Positions 40,210-64,000 of a stretch of 64,000 nucleotides of DNA are shown here, piece by piece. The notes beneath the pieces are model-generated. The model searched no databases. It saw only the letters and a list, made by a program, of their open reading frames with translations, and was not told the DNA's origin. The stretch comes from Triplophysa rosa (lineage: Eukaryota; Chordata; Actinopteri; Cypriniformes; Nemacheilidae). Both the position numbers and the translations under genes were made by a program. The first letter of the stretch is position 1. The number at the start of each line of letters is the position of its first letter. The DNA lies in assembly GCF_024868665.1 (NCBI RefSeq), contig NC_079890.1:33965831-34029830 (forward strand), given 5' to 3'.

Positions 40210-42372
40210 TATCTCCTGTTTAACACACCTGACGCTTTTGCACCTGGATGTTTTAGTGACTTATTGCTAAGAAACCATTATAGTGAAATGGAGCAAGGAT
40301 GATGAGGTCAGACTTCTGATTTCAGAAAATGACCTGTTGACACTTCAACCTGAAGTGGCCAAAATCAATTATCAGTGAAGTAAAGAAACCATTGTAATTG
40401 TCTGCAATCAATGAAGCAGAAGAGATCTTTTCCTAAAAACCTATACATGGATCAATGCACCAAAAATATCTTGACCCAGGAGAGATGAGTAGGGAGATAA
40501 TCATGCATAAGGTACGTAAAGAAGAGTGTGTCCTAGTTTTACCCTTGAATGTTTGAAACTGCTGTAGAATGGGTTAAGAGAGGTCACCTGCTAACACCTT
40601 GATATGTGGTTTTCATTCTTTAGCTTGATCTAAAATAAAAATGTGCATTTAAACAATTCTGCTCAGCTTTACCAAAGGAACGAATTGAATTGAATACAAC
40701 TTTCAAATGTTAATACACCTACATGCTCTTGCATACCTATTCAGATTTAGTTTTTTATGCAGTCAACATGTATTACGGTCATAAGCAGAAACATTAGACC
40801 TGCATGGACAACTCAGTTTGGGATTGGCCGAGAGAACACGTGATTAGAGATGATCACATCTGGCCGTGGAAGGGAGAGGAGGAATATAAATGTGCAGGGG
40901 CCACGTTTCCCTTAGGGTCATGTGGCATATTTTCTCCAGCATATTGCACTTTGTTATATAGCAATGTTACAACAACCAAGAAAATATTTTCTCTATTAAA
41001 AGAATTAATTTATTGAGGGCTGACGTTTGGTTCAATGACAAAAGAGAAACCTAGTAAACTATCCTATTCACTGACACTTCATTGTTTGCAAGACGTTCAC
41101 ATGCGTTATGACCTGTTTACTTTAATTTATGGATAAAACTGATGGCATTCTAGTTGCATCTAATGCCAGGCCAAAATAAATATCTAAACGTTATAATTTG
41201 CCATGGGGGTAAATGTACAATGCTGAGCACGTGAGCAGATGCGTTTCTTCTGCCTGATTGTTATCTCTAGTGCCAGTCCTTCTAATCAGAATCCTTATTT
41301 ATTTTTTGTGGTGGAGTGGCTCTTGATCTTTCTGAACTGGAGATGCTGAATTGGCAGAGGTTGTTTATCAGCACAGCCTAGTGGCCACAACAAACCAAAC
41401 TTCAACTTAATAATTGCAGAAATCGACAGTCGAATAGTTGTTTTTGTCTGTTGAGTTTTTCCTCAGCAAGCAATAACAAAACCGTTCTAGGTTTTATATC
41501 TCTGGAAATGTTATCCCAATGGGAACGGAATGAACGATGCCTGAATGTTTTCTAACACGTGTGGTGATGTGTTCCAGAATATTTCGCATTGATGGGAGTT
41601 TTACATTGGCATGCATGGGTTATATAAGACATGGACAACTCTCTGTGTTTTTTTTTTCTGAAATAGGTTGTGGGTGGACTGAATAAGCTCTGGATATACA
41701 ATAATGGCAATTGCTAGAGAATGAGTGTGGGTGTTTCACCTGTGAGTATATCTTCAAACAGCTAAGCCACTAATTGATGTACTTTTTAAATGAGACTTAA
41801 TTCAATTGTGTTGCATCCTGTTTTGCTGTCTGTGTTTATGCCCACATGCATCGCTAGCATAAGGACATGACAGAATACTTCCTCCAATTAAACGAGTCCT
41901 ATTTCTTATTTTATTAAGCTCATATCTTACCTTAAAATATCTTTCTTTGCATTCGTCTATAGAATCAAATGGCATTATGTTCTGTTATCTCAGCTGCCAA
42001 AGCATTAGGTGAATCAGATTTTATCTCAATCTTGTCTCTCTTTTGATGTGTGCCAAGTACAACATTTTTGCCTAAAAGCCTATGTGAAAGTATCATACTC
42101 AAATTTTGGTTTAATGGCGTCAAGTGGGAGAGGAAAGTTATAGCTAAAACATTTGTTATGCAAGGCTGTATCATTCTAATTCAGCTAAGAGCTTGTTGAG
42201 AAGAATAGTGTAACAGTGCTATTTTGTATCTTTTGCCATTTTTACCATGACAAATCATCAGACTTTACTATCACACCTGTTTCAATAACACAGCTTATAC
42301 ATTGCTACTGTACATACATTTCCTTAAGACAAAAGTGGTTTGTGTTATTCATTAGCAAATGTGTAAAAAATG
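40210..42372. other. Gene-free stretch between the Tc1/mariner and the SINE
   Basis: About 2.1 kb of ordinary AT-rich sequence. Only short ORFs (for example 40804-41016) without recognisable features. No repeat ends identified. Confidence 0.5.
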
Positions 42373-42645
42373 TGCAGTCGTGGCCTAATGGTTAGAGAGT
42401 CGGACTCGTGACCAGAAGGTTGCCGGTTTGATTCCTCAGGGTAACGACTGAGGTGCCCTTGAGCAAGGCACCTTACCCCTACTTGCTCCCCGGGCGCTGC
42501 AGTGATAGCTGCCCACTGCTCCGGGTGTACGTGTGGTCACCACTTGCTGTGCGTGTGTTCACTACTCTCTGGATGGGTTAAATGCAGAGGTCACATTTCG
42601 GGTATGGGTCACCATAACTGACTAATAGGTCACTTTCACTTTCAC
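42373..42645 (+). mobile_element. tRNA-derived SINE, V-SINE-like
   Basis: A tRNA-like head carries box A TGGCCTAATGG (42381-42391) and box B GGTTTGATTCC (42425-42435), an internal RNA polymerase III promoter. It is followed by GAGGTGCCCTTGAGCAAGGC and TGCTCCCCGGGCGCTGCAG, which I recognise as the conserved central core of the V-SINE superfamily. The end is a CACTTTCACTTTCAC tail. It is about 270 bp and little mutated, so fairly young. Confidence 0.88.
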
Positions 42646-43049
42646 ATTTCCAAACCACAGCAACAAAACGGCTTTAAAAAGCCACAACACCACATTAAAA
42701 TATTTAAAGTTTTGTCCTCAAGTTTTGAGCAAATTACGCATCAACCCAGTTATCAGAATTACCACCTCCTATTAAAACAGCATTGCTTGGGATTTTTGTC
42801 ATACTAGCATTAATTCTGAAAGGACTAAATGTCTGTACTTTATTTTTATGTTTTTCATTGAGGAAATATAAATGTTATGATCCGTGATTTACTGGTTTAA
42901 TCCTCAATAGTTGATCCACAATGTATTGTCATTTCTTCTTGTCATCTCATGTCATTTAGGAAAATGTGTTGTCACGCTTTGTCTTATCATGCAATGAATG
43001 AATTTCAGTGTAACTCTTTACCATAACGTCGACGCAATGGCAATGGTCC

Positions 43050-44092
43050 CATCAGCATCAGATCTGTGGACAGGTCTCTTCAGCATCAGATCTGTGGACA
43101 AGTCTCTTCAGCATCAGAGCTGTGGGCATGTCTCCTCAGCATCATATCTGTGGACAGGTCTCTACAGCATCAGCATCAGATCTGTGGACAAGTCTCTTCA
43201 GCATCAGAGCTGTGGGCATGTCTCCTCAGCATCATATCTGTGGACAGGTCTCTTCAGCATCAGCATCAGTGATGTGGAGAGGTCTCTTCAGCATCAGATC
43301 TGTGGACAGGTCTCTTCAGCATCAGATCTGTGGACAGGTCTCTTCAGCATCAGATCTGTGGACAGGTCTCTTCAGCATCAGATCTGTGGACAGGTCTCTT
43401 CAGCATCAGATCTGTGGACAGGTCTCTTCAGCATCAGCATCGGAGCTTTGGGCATGTCTCCTCAGCATCAGATCTGTGGGCAGGTCTCCTCAGCATCAGA
43501 TCTGTGGGCAGGTCTCCTCAGCATCAGATCTGTGGGCAGGTCTCCTCAGCATCAGATTTGTGGGCAGGTCTCTTCAGCATCAGATCTGTGGGCAGGTCTC
43601 CTCAGCATCAGATCTGTGGGCAGGTCTCCTCAGCGTCAGAGTTGTGGGCAGGTCTCCTCAGCATCAGATCTGTGGGCAGGTCTCTTCAGCATCAGATCTG
43701 TGGGCAGGTCTCTTCAGCATCAGATCTGTGGGCAGGTCTCCTCAGCATCAGATCTGTGGGCAGGTCTCCTCAGCGTCAGAGTTGTGGGCAGGTCTCCTCA
43801 GCATCAGATCTGTGGGCAGGTCTCTTCAGCATCAGATCTGTGGGCAGGTCTCTTCAGCATCAGATCTGTGGGCAGGTCTCCTCAGCATCAGATCTGTGGG
43901 CAGGTCTCCTCAGCGTCAGAGTTGTGGGCAGGTCTCCTCAGCATCAGATCTGTGGGCAGGTCTCTTCAGCATCAGATCTGTGGGCAGGTCTCTTCAGCAT
44001 CAGATCTGTGGGCAGGTCTCCTCAGCATCAGATCTGTGGGCAGGTCTCCTCAGCGTCAGAGTTGTGGGCAGGTCTCTTCAGCATCAGCGCTT
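43050..44092. repeat. 28-bp minisatellite, about 37 units, with 140-bp higher-order repeat
   Basis: Units contain GTGGGCAGGTCTC(C/T)TCAGCATCA. The left third uses GTGGACAGG variants, some with an extra AGCATC, and the right two thirds use GTGGGCAGG. A distinct variant with CAGCGTCAGAGTT recurs at 43631, 43771, 43911 and 44051, exactly 140 bp (five units) apart, revealing block amplification. Since 28 is not a multiple of three and no frame has a stop, all three forward frames stay open and give overlapping ORFs with a 28-residue period (SASDLWAGLLSIRSV..). ORF 42998-44134 is 378 codons. Confidence 0.97.
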
Positions 44093-44130
44093 CTCTCCAC
44101 AGCGCTCGAGTTTCTTTGCAGCAACAGCAG

Positions 44131-45411
44131 GTAAGACACTAGCGCTCATATTTACACTCAGGATGCCACTAGATTGCATGTTTATTAGTTATCCAGAAAG
44201 TTGAAAGTAAGAGTATTGTTGATGGTGTTTTATGCAATGTGTGATAATGCGGTACATTTAATGGAATGTTATAAAAGGATGCTTCTACATGCGATGTTCA
44301 GCACACCGATTACGAATAAGTCTTTGGAAAGGAGAAAACAAGCAATATTTAAAACCGACACTTGCACTCGTTCCGATGTTTATTTATTTTCTGTTTTATG
44401 GATTTTATACTCGTTTAACACTCGCAAAATATGTTTGTCTGCATTGCGCGGTATCGAAACAACCAGACGAATAAAGTTTCAGGCTTGCTTTAGGTCTCCA
44501 CTAAAACCGTTTGTTCTATTTGATGCTTATACGAAAAGATCAAGTTTGATATTTGTTCATTTCGACTGTCTGTCCTGAGCCAAAGCGGATCTGTAAACCA
44601 CAGTTGGTTTAAAATTTTATTGAAAAATTCAATTCATTCCAAATAAATTGTATTTGAGATGCTTACAGAATATATCATGTCGTATATCAAATGATCTTTC
44701 TGTACCGTAATGGCTCGTGTGATTCTCAGTATTGCCTAAAGTGGACTTCAATTTGAAATTGAGAGCGTGATGATGCTGAAACACAGTCTCGCGCTTATGC
44801 GATTGTTAAATATAGCCTATATTCACTCTACCTTTGCTTTTATTTATTTATTTGTTAAAAATGAACCGTTACGCTTAATGAGATCCCATTTGTAATGTGA
44901 TAAGACGAGCCGCAAAATTGCTTAACGCTTATCGAGACTATGGGAAACGAGGTTTAACCTCGTTATTAAGTTACATTATGCATATTTTCATGCATAACAA
45001 CGTTCTTCTGTTTATTGTGTCCAAGCTAAGCTGTCTTTTTGCGATGCTATTGTGTTTTCATAGTGCAGTTCATCATGTGCATCTATCGAACTTGTAATAC
45101 CAACACATTTATTTCTTGCTTAGGGGTCTGTTGCTGATGCTGTCAACTTAACATCTCATCTGCGATTCTCTGCATCTTGTTACATGAATGGATACCTATT
45201 GATTCCTTCACCCTGAAATATTCTCAACAGACTTGCTCTTTTCATAGTGAATTAGAGATAGAGATGTCACCCTGTAAAGAAGTCGGACAGGCGGAAAGTT
45301 AAAGGCAATCCATAAGTAAAGGTGGACGAAAGATCAAGGTGATCTCATCTTCATTGACACACATTGTTGTCTGCCACCTCTGGGCTGGTCCTCTGCTCCA
45401 CTACCCATCAG
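44131..45411. other. Region between the minisatellite and the copine start exon
   Basis: It begins at a strong donor-like CAG|GTAAGA (44130/44131) and ends at an acceptor-like CTACCCATCAG (45411), one base before the copine ATG. The 1.28 kb between has ORF 44201-44578 (125 codons) with no recognisable features. It may be intron or promoter. No TATA box is claimed. Confidence 0.4.
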
Positions 45412-45412
45412 A

Positions 45413-62890
<17,478 letters not shown>

Positions 62891-64000
62891 GTAAGAGGTT
62901 GTGCTTTTCTTTTTTTGTCTTATCGATGTGCACCATGCATTTACCCACTGTTTTTGCCATTAATGTATGTAACAAAAGAAAATTCCTTTGTAAAATGTAT
63001 TTTTCGCAAGGGTCGTTGAATTTGAATTTGAAAATTGCATTTTCCAAGAAACCTCTCAACACAACTAGGCAAGAGGCTTAGGCTCCAGATCCAACAAGGT
63101 GCTTTTACGCGGCTGAAAACGCCGGTTGCGGGCGCTTTCGTTGGTTACTATGATACGTTGACATGAAAAAAAAATGCTGAGCGTCGGCACTGAGTCTGCG
63201 GAAAAGAACGCCAGATGCTGCCGTTTTCAAAAAACGCAGCATTTCCGTTGGAAACAATTGAAAAAAACACGCCGTAAGCAGGCAGAAACGCCTCGGTGGA
63301 CACAGCCCCTTAGGTGTTTCTCCTTCAATGTTGTGGATTTTCCAGCTCATTTAGGAGCCATTGGGGCTTTTACACCCTCAACGAATTCCTCTTTCCTTAT
63401 TTGGCTGGCGCATAATGTTTGAAGCTCTTTCATTCAGCTGAGGTTTCCTAATGGACCTCTCTGGATAGCAAGGGCTACCAGAGGCTGAAGGCATTGAAAA
63501 TGGCCGAGGGGAGCGTAGGGTGGTTGGCTCGCTCTCTGTGGGAAAACAGCCTCTCCCACTCACCGCAGCCCACGGCGCAGCTCTCTCCGTGCCCTGTAGT
63601 TCTGCAGGTGTCTGTGCTTCCTGCAACGCTGCAGCACAGTTTACAGACGCCTCTGCACCTCTCGGCCCACTCTTGGTACTCATCTCATCTAGCTCTCCTA
63701 CTCTTCAATGCGTGCATATTCACGCCGTTGTTTTCTTCCGCTTAGCTTGGGGCTACGGTTGCACTTGGTGGTTATCTGCACAACGCAGCTTTCTTTGTGT
63801 ATTCCGCTTGCCTTTTTTATCTGACGTTCCTGAATTCAGACATCTCAAGTAATGGCAGGAAACAACAAATCGATATCCGTGACTTGTTCACAACCCCACA
63901 TTAGGTGGCAAAATCAATATATTGTCTATTCTGCTTTTTACAGTGAAAAAGAAATGCCATTTGGCATCTGAACCGTGACTGAGAGCACAGGCTGTGATTC
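62891..64000. other. Copine intron 4, start, to window edge
   Basis: The next copine exon was not found. A patch at about 63100-63310 with repeated AAACGCC/GGCGTTT-like motifs and CGGTGGACACAGCCCCTTAG looks like an old repeat; a similar GGTGGACACAG motif occurs near 52041. ORFs at 63494-63852 have no recognisable features. Confidence 0.45.

Noticed and set aside
42381..42435. A tRNA gene
   Set aside because: Box A and box B are present, but the sequence does not close into a tRNA and runs into a SINE core. It is the SINE head.
43050..44092. CRISPR-like array of 28-bp repeats
   Set aside because: Units are contiguous with no spacers, the host is a vertebrate, and block duplication explains the pattern. 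It is a minisatellite.
63378..63852. ORFs of 83-110 codons near the right edge
   Set aside because: They overlap on both strands in a GC-richer patch, with no family resemblance. Probably chance.

Overview
The window is nuclear DNA from a ray-finned fish, most probably a cyprinid-like teleost. Five vertebrate genes with GT-AG introns lie head to tail on the + strand among abundant DNA transposons typical of fish: Tc1/mariner, hAT-type elements with 8-bp target duplications, short inverted-repeat MITEs, and a tRNA-headed SINE. The species assignment is inferred from repeat style and protein similarity. I ran no search.

Layout. 1-11816: gene-free, probably nfat5 intron 1, because the first visible nfat5 exon starts inside a codon. 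It holds a foldback, a degenerate Tc1 carrying two nested hAT insertions, a second dead Tc1 with long inverted repeats, a MITE, a (TTTC)n microsatellite and a hAT element. 11817-21129: eleven coding exons of nfat5 (osmotic-stress NFAT/Rel factor) up to its stop, then about 3 kb of probable 3' UTR. 24863-30001: kars1, with separate first exons for cytosolic and mitochondrial lysyl-tRNA synthetase. 31030-33429: gcsh (lipoyl carrier H protein of the glycine cleavage system). 35675-37789: rpl13 (ribosomal protein eL13), with a TOP-like start and two intronic box C/D snoRNAs of SNORD68 type. 38987-40207: an apparently intact Tc1/mariner element of DD36E spacing. 42373-42645: a V-SINE-like SINE. 43050-44092: a 28-bp minisatellite with a 140-bp higher-order repeat. 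45413 to the right edge: the first four coding exons of a copine, most likely cpne7, whose 13-kb intron 1 is packed with transposons and LINE debris. The gene runs off the window.

The five genes are not an operon. They share only a chromosomal neighbourhood. Human RPL13 and CPNE7 are neighbours on 16q24.3, and NFAT5, KARS1 and GCSH lie elsewhere on 16q, so the block looks like conserved linkage. Intron phases check out at every junction I assigned in nfat5, kars1, gcsh, rpl13 and the copine.

I see no prokaryote-type defence system, CRISPR array or clearly new gene family. The best leads are: the DD36E transposon with an undamaged frame; the minisatellite ORF that could be spliced in frame onto the copine start codon; the 846-bp foldback in an nfat5 intron; the paired snoRNAs; and transposon nests whose insertion order can be read from target-site duplications.
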